Source: Lentimicrobiaceae bacterium (GTDB lineage: Bacteria; Bacteroidota; Bacteroidia; Bacteroidales; SKPS01). Taken from it: DNA of 37,874 nt. This document shows, piece by piece, positions 8,282 through 16,945 of the stretch. The notes beneath the pieces are model-generated. The model was not told where the DNA came from. It made no database searches and saw only the letters and a list, made by a program, of their open reading frames with translations. The position numbers were made by a program, and so were the translations under genes. Where the stretch lies: contig SKPS01000251.1 in NCBI GenBank assembly GCA_007119395.1, forward strand, positions 1 through 37,874, written 5' to 3'. The number at the start of each line of letters is the position of its first letter. The stretch's first letter is position 1.

Positions 8282-10120
8282 TTAGTTGATTGTTAAGCTA
8301 CGCAGCTCCCTGAATCGTCTGCGGGCCTCTTCAATAAACACGCTGCCGGGATGTTTGTTGATGAACTCTTTATAGAGTTCCAGCGCCCGTTCGGGCTGAT
8401 TCAGGTGGTAGTCGTGGATTCGAGCCCTCAGCAGCAGAGCATTGTCGGCCAGGATATCGTGGCTGTGGAACTGCAACAGCACATCGAGCAGTGAGTCAGC
8501 TTTTTCAAAGCGTTGTTGGGAGACCATGATTTCAGCCTTTTTCAGCAAGACTTCATCCTGAATGTTGTGATAGGGGTATAGTTGACTCAGCGAGTCAAGT
8601 ATTTCCAAAGCCAGATCTGGTCTTTTCCTGAACACATAGAGATCGGCACGGGCATACATTGCCAGAGGCACGATGTTTTCGTCATTATCCAGGTTATCGG
8701 ATATCAGCAGAGAGAGTTCCATGGCATCGTTGGCGATCAGTTTTGATGTGGCAGCACGCAACACGTCAAGCTGGTTCTTTGCCCATTCAAATTCACCGAT
8801 GTAGAATGACAGCTTTGCATTTCTGAGCTTGGCGTCAAAGCCTACCGGGTCATACTTAAAAGCTCTTTCTACCTGACTGTAGAGCAGTGAGGCTTCCCAC
8901 ACTTCACCGGTCATCAGGTAGATATCCGCCAGATCAACCTTGCACTGTGCTTCAACCGTCGGGCTCACGTTGGGGATTTGGATTGCTTCTTCCAGGAGGT
9001 CGGTTGCTTTTTCATGGTCTTCGAGATAGAATGCAAGCAAATGGGCATAGTTCCGCATCAGGGTGATGGTTGTTGCCCTGCGTCCGGCCTCTTCAATAAC
9101 CCGTGCATACTCTTTGGCAAGTTGTTGTATCTCTTCCCGGTCGTCCACACCACGGTGTTTCATCCTCGAGAAACGAGCCTCCAGCATAAGCATCTCGGCA
9201 CGGTGGTATAGAAAATGCTGCGGCCCCTTCCGTTTCACATGCCTGAAAGCTTCAATCGCTACATCGTAATAACTGTTCGAGGCAGCCAGCTCGCCAATCT
9301 GTAAAACACCCTCACCCTCGTCACGTGTGCGCCGCTCCATTGCCATAGCCTGCGTTAACGCCAGCTCAAACTCTTTTTGCTGGATGGTATACCATAATAA
9401 TAGCTCACCGTAAATGATCATGTTGGGATTGCGCTGTGCCCTCTCCAATATCTTGGTTCGAATGATCCGGTTGAAGTTTTCATCGTTGAAAGTGTTCATC
9501 AGATGCTGCAATGTGTTTTGTACCACATTGACTCGGTTCTCATCAACTGCAATCAGGTCCAGGTATTCATCCATCATGGAGGCGTAGTCACGCATCGACT
9601 GGTATACATTGGCGAGCTCCAGATGAAAGCCGTAGCCATCGGGTACTACCTTCCGCCCTTCCTGATAGGCTCTCATGGCGTATTCCGGTAAGCGCCTGAT
9701 AAGAAAAGCATTGGCAAGATCAGTGACACCCAACCTTGTGGGCTCAAGCCTGTTCAGTGCTCGTTCAAACTCCCGCTCGGCACGCCTTCGCTCACCCTGC
9801 TGCATGTAAATATACCCCAACTCTACCGTGAAGTTACGCCGAAGCTGACGGGTAGGAGATAACCCCCGAACCAATCGCTCCGCCGCACGGTATTGCTTCG
9901 ACTCCAGCAGTGAATTTAAGTAATAGTTGTAGTAAAAGGTGTTGGGCGTCTCCCTGAATAGCTCACCATACAGCTCCGCTGCCTTTTCAAACTCACCGGA
10001 GTTGAAATACTGCAATGCCAGTTGCTCTGTGGTGTTGTCCTGTGACAACACCGGCATCCATGCATTGAATACAAATGCCAGCGTTATGAAAACCTTGAGT
10101 ATGGTGAATGTGCTTTTCAC
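8282..10120 (-). CDS. Secreted tetratricopeptide-repeat protein, function unknown
   Basis: 612 aa. The N-terminus is a Sec signal peptide (MKSTFTILKVFITLAFVFNA..., cleavage likely just before QDN). The rest is helical repeats of TPR type: clear units such as QYFNSGEFEKAAELYGELF near the start and RPDLALEILDSLSQLYPYH and LELYKEFINKHPGSVFIEEA at the end. The latter resemble outer-membrane-associated TPR proteins (YbgF/BamD-like helices). It is expected to be a periplasmic protein-protein scaffold. It follows a lipoprotein gene by 7 bases and abuts rsmA, so lipoprotein-TPR-rsmA form one operon. A role in envelope assembly is inferred only from signal and repeat type; no enzyme motif is visible. 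Confidence 0.85.
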   Translation of the reverse strand: MKSTFTILKVFITLAFVFNAWMPVLSQDNTTEQLALQYFNSGEFEKAAELYGELFRETPNTFYYNYYLNSLLESKQYRAAERLVRGLSPTRQLRRNFTVELGYIYMQQGERRRAEREFERALNRLEPTRLGVTDLANAFLIRRLPEYAMRAYQEGRKVVPDGYGFHLELANVYQSMRDYASMMDEYLDLIAVDENRVNVVQNTLQHLMNTFNDENFNRIIRTKILERAQRNPNMIIYGELLLWYTIQQKEFELALTQAMAMERRTRDEGEGVLQIGELAASNSYYDVAIEAFRHVKRKGPQHFLYHRAEMLMLEARFSRMKHRGVDDREEIQQLAKEYARVIEEAGRRATTITLMRNYAHLLAFYLEDHEKATDLLEEAIQIPNVSPTVEAQCKVDLADIYLMTGEVWEASLLYSQVERAFKYDPVGFDAKLRNAKLSFYIGEFEWAKNQLDVLRAATSKLIANDAMELSLLISDNLDNDENIVPLAMYARADLYVFRKRPDLALEILDSLSQLYPYHNIQDEVLLKKAEIMVSQQRFEKADSLLDVLLQFHSHDILADNALLLRARIHDYHLNQPERALELYKEFINKHPGSVFIEEARRRFRELRSLTIN

Positions 10121-10127
10121 AACCGAA

Positions 10128-10727
10128 TCACTTTTCTGATACCTTGGCTTTGGGACCTAATGCCCGATAGTATTGTAAGGCTTCGTCAGCATATTGATGC
10201 AAACTGTCTAACGTACGATGGATCTTGATCAACTCAGGGGTGAAGTGTACCACCTCCTGATGCGTCTCGGAAATATACATGGTCTCTGACATCACGTAAT
10301 GCTCCACAGAATCTTTGGGAATATGACTCCTTCGAATAGATTGGCGCAAAGCGTTCAGTTGATCGCCATTGCGTTCATGCCTCTCCAATAAACGGTAATG
10401 ACGCGTTAATAGTTTCCTGAGGCTTCGGTCGTTGGCAGAGTAGAGTGTAATAAACTCCCATTTACCTCCATCCCTTACCATCTCCTCGCTTTCGACCTCT
10501 TCAATCGCCTCAGAGATGTCACCCCACTTGCCGGCAAATATTTCCCTTGAACTTTTGGCTCCTACAGTATCCACTTGCATAAGGATTGCATTTGTCTCCT
10601 GATGAATGGCAAGCAGACTGTCGATCTGCTTGATTTCATCTGCAAATTCATTGTTTTGGCATGCTCCTGTCAGGAAGAGTAACCCGAGGGCAAAAGCCAG
10701 AGAGAAATATCCGATTCCTTTTAACAT
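10128..10727 (-). CDS. Predicted lipoprotein, function unknown
   Basis: From the ATG at 10727 the protein is 199 aa with a type II signal peptide ending in the lipobox LTGAC (lipidated Cys23), followed by QNNE. A GTG at 10745 would add MKKRVI and a stronger positive n-region; both starts keep the lipobox. The mature part is highly charged and mostly helical (e.g. KQIDSLLAIHQETNAIL, HRTLDSLHQYADEALQYY), suggesting a short coiled coil or helical bundle. No known domain is recognised. It leads the operon with the secreted TPR protein 7 bases downstream, so a lipoprotein/TPR complex at the outer membrane is a reasonable inference. Confidence 0.8.
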   Translation of the reverse strand: MLKGIGYFSLAFALGLLFLTGACQNNEFADEIKQIDSLLAIHQETNAILMQVDTVGAKSSREIFAGKWGDISEAIEEVESEEMVRDGGKWEFITLYSANDRSLRKLLTRHYRLLERHERNGDQLNALRQSIRRSHIPKDSVEHYVMSETMYISETHQEVVHFTPELIKIHRTLDSLHQYADEALQYYRALGPKAKVSEK

Positions 10728-10929
10728 GATTACGCGTTTCTTCACAGTGTTTCTGTTTTCGTTATCACTTATTTACATTCAATTTCACGGCGGGCACACG
10801 CCCCACGTGCAGTACAACAGAAGTATGCTGTTTCCGGTACAACATTAGCAAGGCCGATGGGTGCCGGGTATGTTACCGTGAAAACGCATCTTTTGTTCCC
10901 GTATTGCTGTGCCGGCTTGATTCTGACGG

Positions 10930-10937
10930 CAAAGATA
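10930..10937 (-). promoter_or_regulatory. Possible -7 box for the lipoprotein-TPR-rsmA operon
   Basis: TATCTTTG on the minus strand, fitting TAnnTTTG. No good -33 TTTG is seen at the right distance. Transcription from here gives a leader of about 195 bases before the ATG at 10727. The 10746-11007 gap holds nothing else except a GGGC-acac-GCCC mini-hairpin and two GTACAACA copies 25 bases apart. Confidence 0.4.
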
Positions 10938-11007
10938 CAGAAAAAGGGTGGATATTGGCTTCTTAAGGTGAGCCGGGTAACATTGGACCAACGGTTTATG
11001 ATCAGGG

Positions 11008-12279
11008 TTAATCGATGAGATCGAAGCCGGTATAGCGTCTCAGCACTTCAGGGATGATGATCCCTTGGGGTGTTTGGTTGTTTTCCAGCAGTGCGGCCAC
11101 GATCCGTGGCAGTGCAAGTGCAGAACCATTGAGTGTATGCGCCTGAACAGATTTGCCGTCTGCATTTTTATATCGCAGCTTCATCCTGTTTGCCTGGAAT
11201 GACTCAAAATTGGATACCGAACTCACCTCAAGCCACCTCTTCTGGGCCGCTGAAAAGACTTCAAAGTCGTAGGTCATGGCAGAGGCAAAGCTCATGTCGC
11301 CTCCGCAAAGCTTCAACACCCTGTATGGGAGGTTGAGCTTCCTGATCAATGAAGCTGCATGCTCACGCATCTCCTCCAGCGCCTGATTCGAACGTTCAGG
11401 ATTGGTGACCTGCACAATTTCCACCTTGTCAAACTGATGCAAACGATTCAGTCCCCTGACATCCTTGCCGTATGACCCTGCTTCTCTCCTGAAACAGGGC
11501 GAATAGGCAGTAATTTTAATTGGGAAATCGGATTCACGAAGGATTACGTCTCTGAAAATATTGGTTAGTGTCACCTCTGATGTTGGGATCAACCACAGTT
11601 GGTCATCAGTGATGCAATACATCTGACCGTCTTTGTCAGGTAGCTGGCCTGTGCCGTATGCCGAATCCTCGTTTACTGCAAGAGGCGTTTGGTACTCTGT
11701 GTAACCGGCTTCCGCTGCCTGGTCTAGGAAAAAGGTGATCAGCGCACGCTGTAGCTTGGCGCCTTTTCCTTTGTAAAAAGGGAACCCCGCCCCGGTCACT
11801 TTTGAGCCCAGCTCAAAATCGATGATGTCGTATTTGGCTGCCAACTCCCAGTGAGGGAGTGCATCCTGAGCCAGTGCAGGCATCTGCCCATGGCTCTCAA
11901 CTTCTTCGTTGTCATCGGGAGTACGCCCCGCCGGTACTCCCTCCTGCGGAAGATTGGGCAGTTGAACCATCAGGTCGTGAATGCGAACAACCAGCTTCGA
12001 CATGCCTGCCTCCAAAGCCTTTGAAACACTCTTTAGCTCCTGTGAACGAAACTTCAGAGAATCCGCCTCTGCTTTGTTGCCCTCTTTAAAACACAAGGCA
12101 ATCTCTTTCGACAAACGATTGCTCTCGGCCAAATGGTCGTCAAGCATCTTCTGCGTCTCCCTCTTCTGACTGTCAAGATCGATCACAAGATCGATCATCT
12201 CACTGGCATCAAAGTTTTTAACCTTTAGCCGTTCAATGACCCATTGCGGGTTTTCTCTGATGGTTTGAATTGATAACAT
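11008..12279 (-). CDS. serS: Seryl-tRNA synthetase
   Basis: Class II aminoacyl-tRNA synthetase that charges tRNA-Ser (and tRNA-Sec where present). 423 aa, standard length. The N-terminal long helical arm (about residues 30-105) is present. Motif 2 is CFRREAGSYGKDVRGLNRLHQF, partly quoted by its key residues Phe-Arg-Arg-Glu and Arg-Gly-Leu. Motif 3 is LNGSALALPRIVAALLEN. The TSEVTLTN serine-site segment is also present. The start MLSIQTIRENP matches the family. It is separated from rpmA by an intrinsic terminator, so it probably has its own promoter in 12280-12329, although I could not assign one. Confidence 0.98.
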   Translation of the reverse strand: MLSIQTIRENPQWVIERLKVKNFDASEMIDLVIDLDSQKRETQKMLDDHLAESNRLSKEIALCFKEGNKAEADSLKFRSQELKSVSKALEAGMSKLVVRIHDLMVQLPNLPQEGVPAGRTPDDNEEVESHGQMPALAQDALPHWELAAKYDIIDFELGSKVTGAGFPFYKGKGAKLQRALITFFLDQAAEAGYTEYQTPLAVNEDSAYGTGQLPDKDGQMYCITDDQLWLIPTSEVTLTNIFRDVILRESDFPIKITAYSPCFRREAGSYGKDVRGLNRLHQFDKVEIVQVTNPERSNQALEEMREHAASLIRKLNLPYRVLKLCGGDMSFASAMTYDFEVFSAAQKRWLEVSSVSNFESFQANRMKLRYKNADGKSVQAHTLNGSALALPRIVAALLENNQTPQGIIIPEVLRRYTGFDLID

Positions 12280-12329
12280 CCAATCTTTGGTTTTTGGTGG
12301 GATGGTTAAGATCAGTTTCTGTTTTTGAC

Positions 12330-12364
12330 AAAAAAAAACCCGGTGATCAGGCCGGTATTTTTTT
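12330..12364 (-). terminator. Rho-independent terminator after rpmA
   Basis: On the minus strand: an A-run, CCGG, an 8-base loop, CCGG, G and then nine T. The A- and T-runs extend the stem. The element is close to symmetric, so it could also act on plus-strand transcripts. It lies in the 101-base gap between rpmA and serS. Confidence 0.7.
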
Positions 12365-12380
12365 ACAATATTGTAAGGTA

Positions 12381-12650
12381 TCAGTTGGCCTCAGTGCCAA
12401 AAGGCTCTACCGATACATACGATCTGTTTTGTTTTTTCTTTTGAAATTTCACCACACCATCAACCAATGCGAAGAGGGTGTGGTCTTTGCCCATCCCTAC
12501 GTTTTCACCGGGATAATGCGCGGTGCCACGTTGACGAACAATGATGTTTCCGGCAATGGCAGCCTGACCACCAAAGATTTTTACTCCCAATCGTTTGCTT
12601 TCCGATTCGCGGCCGTTCTGTGAACTACCCGCACCTTTCTTATGAGCCAT
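12381..12650 (-). CDS. rpmA: 50S ribosomal protein L27
   Basis: 89 aa ribosomal protein of the large subunit whose N-terminal tail reaches the peptidyl-transferase centre. It starts MAHKKGAGSSQNGRES, directly at the mature form, without the cleavable extension found in Firmicutes. The family core LGVKIFGGQ, GNIIVRQRG and NVGMGKDHTLFA is intact. It lies 21 bases downstream of rplU, the standard rplU-rpmA operon. Confidence 0.98.
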   Translation of the reverse strand: MAHKKGAGSSQNGRESESKRLGVKIFGGQAAIAGNIIVRQRGTAHYPGENVGMGKDHTLFALVDGVVKFQKKKQNRSYVSVEPFGTEAN

Positions 12651-12671
12651 GATATATCCTCTTTTTTGTTA

Positions 12672-13070
12672 TTATTCTGCGCTGTCACCGGTTGTTTCCG
12701 GAGTAACTGATTCTGCCTGAGGAGCCTCTTCGGTAACAGCTGCCACAGGTTGTGCTCCACGGGGTGAGATCTGATCGATACGCACCTGGCTTAAATTCTG
12801 CCTGTGACCGTTCAGTTTCTGGTATCCTTTTCTTCTCTTTTTTCTGAAGATCAATACTTTATCTCCTCTCAGGTGCGAAAGAATGGTCGCCGATACAGAT
12901 GCTCCGTCAATCACAGGTTGCCCTATCTCAACTGAACCATCCGAATCAATCATTAACACCTTGTCAAATACTACAGAACTCCCCTCTTCACCTTGCAAAC
13001 GGTGAATGAAAACTTGCTGCCCCTCCTGAATCCTGTATTGTCTGCCGTCTAAATCAACAATTGCGTACAT
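12672..13070 (-). CDS. rplU: 50S ribosomal protein L21
   Basis: 132 aa; binds 23S rRNA in the large subunit. MYAIVDLDGRQYRIQEGQ is the family start, and the KVLIFRKKRRKGYQKLNGHRQ block is the conserved RNA-binding end of the domain. After about residue 103 it has a roughly 30-residue acidic, Ala/Glu/Thr-rich tail (EEAPQAESVTPETTGDSAE) not found in the short E. coli form; such tails are frequent in Bacteroidota and probably disordered. First gene of the rplU-rpmA operon, with a promoter at 13174-13201 and a leader of about 95 bases carrying a hairpin. Confidence 0.97.
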   Translation of the reverse strand: MYAIVDLDGRQYRIQEGQQVFIHRLQGEEGSSVVFDKVLMIDSDGSVEIGQPVIDGASVSATILSHLRGDKVLIFRKKRRKGYQKLNGHRQNLSQVRIDQISPRGAQPVAAVTEEAPQAESVTPETTGDSAE

Positions 13071-13094
13071 CTTCTCTGCGTTGTTTGTCCTGCA

Positions 13095-13114
13095 TTATCA
13101 CAGAACAGTGATAA
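13095..13114 (-). promoter_or_regulatory. Hairpin in the rplU leader
   Basis: TTATCAC and GTGATAA form a perfect 7-bp stem with a 6-base loop, 25-44 bases before the rplU start and inside the predicted 5' leader. It could be a binding site for autoregulation of the L21-L27 operon, as ribosomal leaders do in other phyla, but no known leader motif was recognised. Confidence 0.4.
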
Positions 13115-13173
13115 AAATCATTCGTTTTAACCTCCTCCGGTACCCCTGCGGATTCAACCCGGATTTTGGGCTG

Positions 13174-13201
13174 CAAAGATAACAAGATTTTTGAAAAACA
13201 A
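13174..13201 (-). promoter_or_regulatory. Promoter for rplU-rpmA
   Basis: Minus strand: TTG (13201-13199), 17 bases, TATCTTTG (13181-13174), a full match to TAnnTTTG. Predicted start near 13168, giving a leader of about 95 bases. It is arranged back to back with the lptB promoter. Confidence 0.6.
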
Positions 13202-13238
13202 TAGGGTAAGAAGAAAAAATTATAAACGGTTTATTCTG

Positions 13239-13246
13239 TAGTTTTG
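13239..13246 (+). promoter_or_regulatory. -7 box of the lptB promoter
   Basis: TAGTTTTG fits TAnnTTTG and predicts a start near 13252, only about 15 bases before the lptB ATG at 13268. No clear -33 TTTG. Its position over the alternative TTG start (13244) supports the downstream ATG. Confidence 0.5.
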
Positions 13247-13267
13247 CAGGATGAACATTCACATACC

Positions 13268-13993
13268 ATGATATTAAAGGCAGAACATCTTACGAAGAGA
13301 TACCGGAACCGAACGGTGGTTAACGATGTGTCAATCCAATTGAGCAAAGGTGAAATTGTTGGATTGCTTGGTCCCAACGGAGCCGGAAAGACCACCACGT
13401 TTTATATGATTGTTGGGCTGATCAAGGCCAATGAGGGGAAGATTTTTCTTGATGATCGTGAGATCACCAAAATGCCGATGTATGAGCGGGCCCGGCATGG
13501 CATCGGGTATCTGGCGCAGGAAGCTTCCGTATTTCGGCGTATGAGCGTTGAAAACAATATTCGGGCAGTGTTGCAATTCACACCACTCACCCGTCATGAG
13601 CAGGACCAACGTCTGGAGGTGCTGATAGGAGAGTTTGGTTTGGGTCATGTAAGAAAGAGTCTTGGCATCACCCTTTCAGGCGGTGAAAGGCGAAGAACTG
13701 AGATTGCCAGGGCGCTGGCCACTGACCCCGGCTTTATCCTGCTTGACGAACCGTTTGCCGGTGTGGACCCTATTGCTGTTGAGGATATCCAAACCATTGT
13801 ATCCCGGCTGAAAGAGAAAAACATCGGGATACTGATAACTGACCACAACGTGCATGAAACCCTGTCCATCACCAACAGGGCCTATCTCCTGTTTGAAGGG
13901 AGTATTTTGAAGTCGGGCACGGCAGAAGAGCTGGCGATGGATGAACAGGTGCGAAAAGTGTACCTTGGAACCAACTTTGAACTGAGAAAATAA
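13268..13993 (+). CDS. lptB: Lipopolysaccharide export ATPase LptB
   Basis: Cytoplasmic ABC ATPase that powers LPS extraction by LptFG and transport across the Lpt bridge. 241 aa from the ATG at 13268. The N-terminus MILKAEHLTKRYRNRTVV is the typical LptB start, while the upstream in-frame TTG lies in the promoter. Walker A is GPNGAGKT (35-42), the Q-loop lies in YLAQEASVF, the signature is LSGGE (136-140), Walker B is ILLDEP (157-162), and the H-loop is TDHNVHET. YLAQEASVFRRMSVE and GVDP are LptB hallmarks that separate it from other ABC ATPases. It is a single-gene unit, divergent from rplU and convergent with lnt; no other lpt gene is nearby. Confidence 0.95.
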   Translation: MILKAEHLTKRYRNRTVVNDVSIQLSKGEIVGLLGPNGAGKTTTFYMIVGLIKANEGKIFLDDREITKMPMYERARHGIGYLAQEASVFRRMSVENNIRAVLQFTPLTRHEQDQRLEVLIGEFGLGHVRKSLGITLSGGERRRTEIARALATDPGFILLDEPFAGVDPIAVEDIQTIVSRLKEKNIGILITDHNVHETLSITNRAYLLFEGSILKSGTAEELAMDEQVRKVYLGTNFELRK

Positions 13994-14043
13994 AATCCGG
14001 GCCGTCGGTTTTCTCTGTAAGACCAGAGGCGGTCAGCACGATA

Positions 14044-15759
14044 TTATCGCTTTCTGAGTTTTTTCGGAACAATAGCATACGACAAAACAATCAGCAACAT
14101 CAGCACTGTAAAGACTACTGCCATTCGGCCGATGTAATCACCGTATCTCACATAGAATGTGATGGTGTCATTGGTATATATTGTATGGCTAATGGCATCG
14201 GGCACCCAATAGGGTGTTGGCTGGATCATATCACCTCTTCCGTTGATAAAGCTGGTGATGCCTGTGTTTGCTGAGCGGGCAATCTCACGTCGTGTTTCAA
14301 TCGCTCTGAGTGAGGCAAACGCATTGTGCTGCCGGTGTCCGGGGGTATCCCCCCACCATCCGTCGTTGGTAATGATAAACATAAATTGTGCACCGTTCCG
14401 TACAAACTCCCCATAGAATTCACCAAACACCGATTCATAGCAGATGGCCACACCATATTTGGTTTGTGTATGGGTGTGAACAAACACACTCCGCTCACTG
14501 TCGATGCCAAGGGTGCCTACGGTACCACCCAGGTCGATGGCCATATCACCAACCAATGGCGCCAGGTACTTTTTAAAAGGAAGTCTTTCTACACCTGCCA
14601 CCAGTTTTGATTTGTGTGTGATGCCGGTTACACCTGTGGTGTCTATCGCCATTCCAAGGTTGTATGCATTGTAGTATTTTGTGGTGATTTCTGGGTCAAC
14701 ACCATGGTAGTCGGCATACCATTTTTGAAAATAGGGTTGCATCTCTCTGGCCGATAATTCTATTTCTTCATCAATATAAAACATTCTGAATGAAGATGCT
14801 CCGGCGATTACTGTGAGGTGGGGGCGCTGTTTGACAAATGCCCTCAGGCTGTCGATACTGGGAGAGTGGTCGAAGTGAGGTTCCCAGATGTTTTCCTGGA
14901 TCATCGACTCAGGTCCCACCACGAAATGTGTATTGGGCTTGATCAGGGGTTCTGCCAGGGTAAGGAAGTTGTTGATGGCTGCGAGCGGGCCGATGGTGTA
15001 CTGCTCTTTGTACGGGTCGATATTGGGTTGAACAAGCACTACGTTGATGGGTTCTCCTGTTGGTTTCCAGGTGTGGTATTTTATGATGGAGATGGCAGAA
15101 GGGATGAGGATCCATGCCACCAGCACGCTTATCAGAATACGGTGTTTACGCAAGGGCAGGGTAGGGGAGGATGGCACAAGGCGCGGTCGGGCCAGAATAA
15201 ACACCATTATATTGATGACCAGCAACCAGAGTGTTCCGCCGGCCACGCCGGTATATTCGTACCACTGCACCCATGAGGGCCAGGCTACAAACACATTGCC
15301 AAGGGAATACCAGGGGTAGGTGAGGTCCCAATTGTGGTGCAGGTGCTCAAAGGCGAGCCAGTAACATATCAACAGATAGTAACCGGCATTGCCCGATTTG
15401 AAGTGTTTGCGACCGGAATGAAAGAGCACCATGACCAGGCTCATCAATAAGCTGTTAAGCACTACAGCACTGATCGCTCCAAACAGAGATGCATTTTTCA
15501 GCCACCAGCTGCCGGCTACACCATATATCACAAACGCTACCATTGAGAGCAGAAAGAAAGCACCTGTGAAATGGTGCCCTCTGTTTCTGTGCATCACCTC
15601 CTCAATCCAGAGCAGAGGAACGAGAGCAATAAACATCAGCCATGGGACTCCCCGCACCGGAATGGTGGCGGAAAGCAACAAGCCGGTCAGGATGGCCGGT
15701 ATCAGCAGATGATAAAACCGAAATGGAACTGTGTGAGCATCCGTTTTATCTGGTTTCAT
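14044..15759 (-). CDS. lnt: Apolipoprotein N-acyltransferase Lnt
   Basis: Inner-membrane enzyme that adds the third acyl chain to the N-terminal Cys of lipoproteins. 571 aa from the ATG at 15759; the frame continues to a GTG at 15813, but that overlaps the upstream gene and adds a polar segment before the first membrane helix. The N-terminal part has about six hydrophobic segments (to about residue 230), followed by a periplasmic nitrilase domain. The catalytic triad is visible as Glu284 in VVGPES, Lys385 in KSKLV and Cys440 in AICYES. A TNDGWWGDTPGHRQH segment and a final membrane helix complete the family pattern. It starts 13 bases after the PorV-like gene, so it is the last gene of the sortase operon. 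Confidence 0.95.
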   Translation of the reverse strand: MKPDKTDAHTVPFRFYHLLIPAILTGLLLSATIPVRGVPWLMFIALVPLLWIEEVMHRNRGHHFTGAFFLLSMVAFVIYGVAGSWWLKNASLFGAISAVVLNSLLMSLVMVLFHSGRKHFKSGNAGYYLLICYWLAFEHLHHNWDLTYPWYSLGNVFVAWPSWVQWYEYTGVAGGTLWLLVINIMVFILARPRLVPSSPTLPLRKHRILISVLVAWILIPSAISIIKYHTWKPTGEPINVVLVQPNIDPYKEQYTIGPLAAINNFLTLAEPLIKPNTHFVVGPESMIQENIWEPHFDHSPSIDSLRAFVKQRPHLTVIAGASSFRMFYIDEEIELSAREMQPYFQKWYADYHGVDPEITTKYYNAYNLGMAIDTTGVTGITHKSKLVAGVERLPFKKYLAPLVGDMAIDLGGTVGTLGIDSERSVFVHTHTQTKYGVAICYESVFGEFYGEFVRNGAQFMFIITNDGWWGDTPGHRQHNAFASLRAIETRREIARSANTGITSFINGRGDMIQPTPYWVPDAISHTIYTNDTITFYVRYGDYIGRMAVVFTVLMLLIVLSYAIVPKKLRKR

Positions 15760-15772
15760 AAAATGGAGTTTT

Positions 15773-16888
15773 TTAGGAAGGGTCAGGCAATTGGGGTCTC
15801 TCTTTGTTGGCACTCAGATTGAGTCTTAACGAGAAGATATTTGAATAGAGAGCCGAAGAGGCATTGCCCAGGTTCGTCAATGCGTAGTCGATAATCACTT
15901 TGTTTCTGAAGACCAGTCCTGCACCCATATTGGGTTGAAAGGTTGTGATTCGTTTTCCGTCGATGGCGTACTCTTGCTGAATGTTTCCAACCCCACCCCT
16001 GATAAAGATAAAATCGCCCACTGAGAGCTCCAGTCCGGCGTGGGGATCTATGCTGAAAGGTTTCGAGCGAATAAGGGTGTTTCGTCTGCCATCGGAAGTG
16101 ATGTCGAGGTTCACTTCAGCATACAATGTGATCCGTTCACCTAAAGAGAAGCTGCGACCTGCTCCGGCCAGCAGTCTGGGCATTGTAATTTCCAGTGAGT
16201 TTTCAGGGATCTCATTGCCGGTTTGTGTGAATACATCAATCATTTTATCGGTCAGGTTAAACGACCAGGCATTGAAGGTGCTGGTAATGTCTCTGCCAAC
16301 GAGTCCAAACTTCCATTGATTGTATGAATACTGCACTCCAATGTCAAAGCCAAATCCCCATGCACCGGCAAAGTCACCCACTTTGCGTCGTATCACTTTG
16401 GTGCTTCCACCCAGGGTGAGCCCTTCGATGCCCAGCTCTTTGGCATAGGAGAGCAGCAGTGCGAAGTCGATGGCTGAGAAGGAGCGGATTCTGTCGTAGT
16501 TGATGTTTCCATTGGCGTCGATCAGTTCTGAGGTATCGGGGATGTCATCCACGGCAAAGCGTATGAACGTGATGCCTGCGGTGCTGGTGCGATCCATTTG
16601 TGCCACTACGCTGCCATAATCATACTTCGCGATGCCGGCAAAATATTCAGCATGCATCAGTCCCAGTTGCAGTCGGGTTGGTTTTTTCATCATACCGGCC
16701 GGGTTCCAGTAAGCAGCCGGAGCACCCTGGGCGGATGCCACCACGCTGTTGGCCATGCCGAATGACCGGGCATCAACACCCAGTGTCAGGAATTCATTGC
16801 TGTACTTGGGCGCCTGAGCCTGAACGAGAACCGGCAGGGATAACAGCAGCACCATGAATAGTGAAATCGTTCCGGTATTGTATCGCAT
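15773..16888 (-). CDS. PorV/PorQ-family outer-membrane beta-barrel protein
   Basis: 371 aa with a Sec signal peptide (cleavage near AQAQAP). The mature start, EFLTLGVDARSFGMANS followed by AAYWNPAGM, is the FadL-like signature shared by PorV, PorQ and the UPF0164 group. The rest is alternating strands suited to a 14-strand barrel. PorV shuttles type IX secretion substrates from the translocon to the PorU sortase; PorQ-like members are less well defined. The start site resembles the PorQ/UPF0164 branch more than classical PorV. It lies 57 bases after the C25 sortase gene, so the two are likely partners, and it is followed closely by lnt. Confidence 0.85.
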   Translation of the reverse strand: MRYNTGTISLFMVLLLSLPVLVQAQAPKYSNEFLTLGVDARSFGMANSVVASAQGAPAAYWNPAGMMKKPTRLQLGLMHAEYFAGIAKYDYGSVVAQMDRTSTAGITFIRFAVDDIPDTSELIDANGNINYDRIRSFSAIDFALLLSYAKELGIEGLTLGGSTKVIRRKVGDFAGAWGFGFDIGVQYSYNQWKFGLVGRDITSTFNAWSFNLTDKMIDVFTQTGNEIPENSLEITMPRLLAGAGRSFSLGERITLYAEVNLDITSDGRRNTLIRSKPFSIDPHAGLELSVGDFIFIRGGVGNIQQEYAIDGKRITTFQPNMGAGLVFRNKVIIDYALTNLGNASSALYSNIFSLRLNLSANKERPQLPDPS

Positions 16889-16945
16889 ATCTTATGTTAT
16901 AATTTTCTGATCATTAACGTAAAACAGTGAATGTTATTTCGGGGT

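Noticed and set aside
10812..10844. Direct repeat GTACAACA, two copies 25 bases apart, upstream of the lipoprotein gene
   Set aside because: Only two short copies with no further spacing pattern; could be an operator but is not distinguishable from chance.
14010..14032. CTCTG/CAGAG stem between convergent lptB and lnt as a terminator
   Set aside because: Only 5 base pairs and no T-run on either strand; a terminator is expected here but this one is not convincing.
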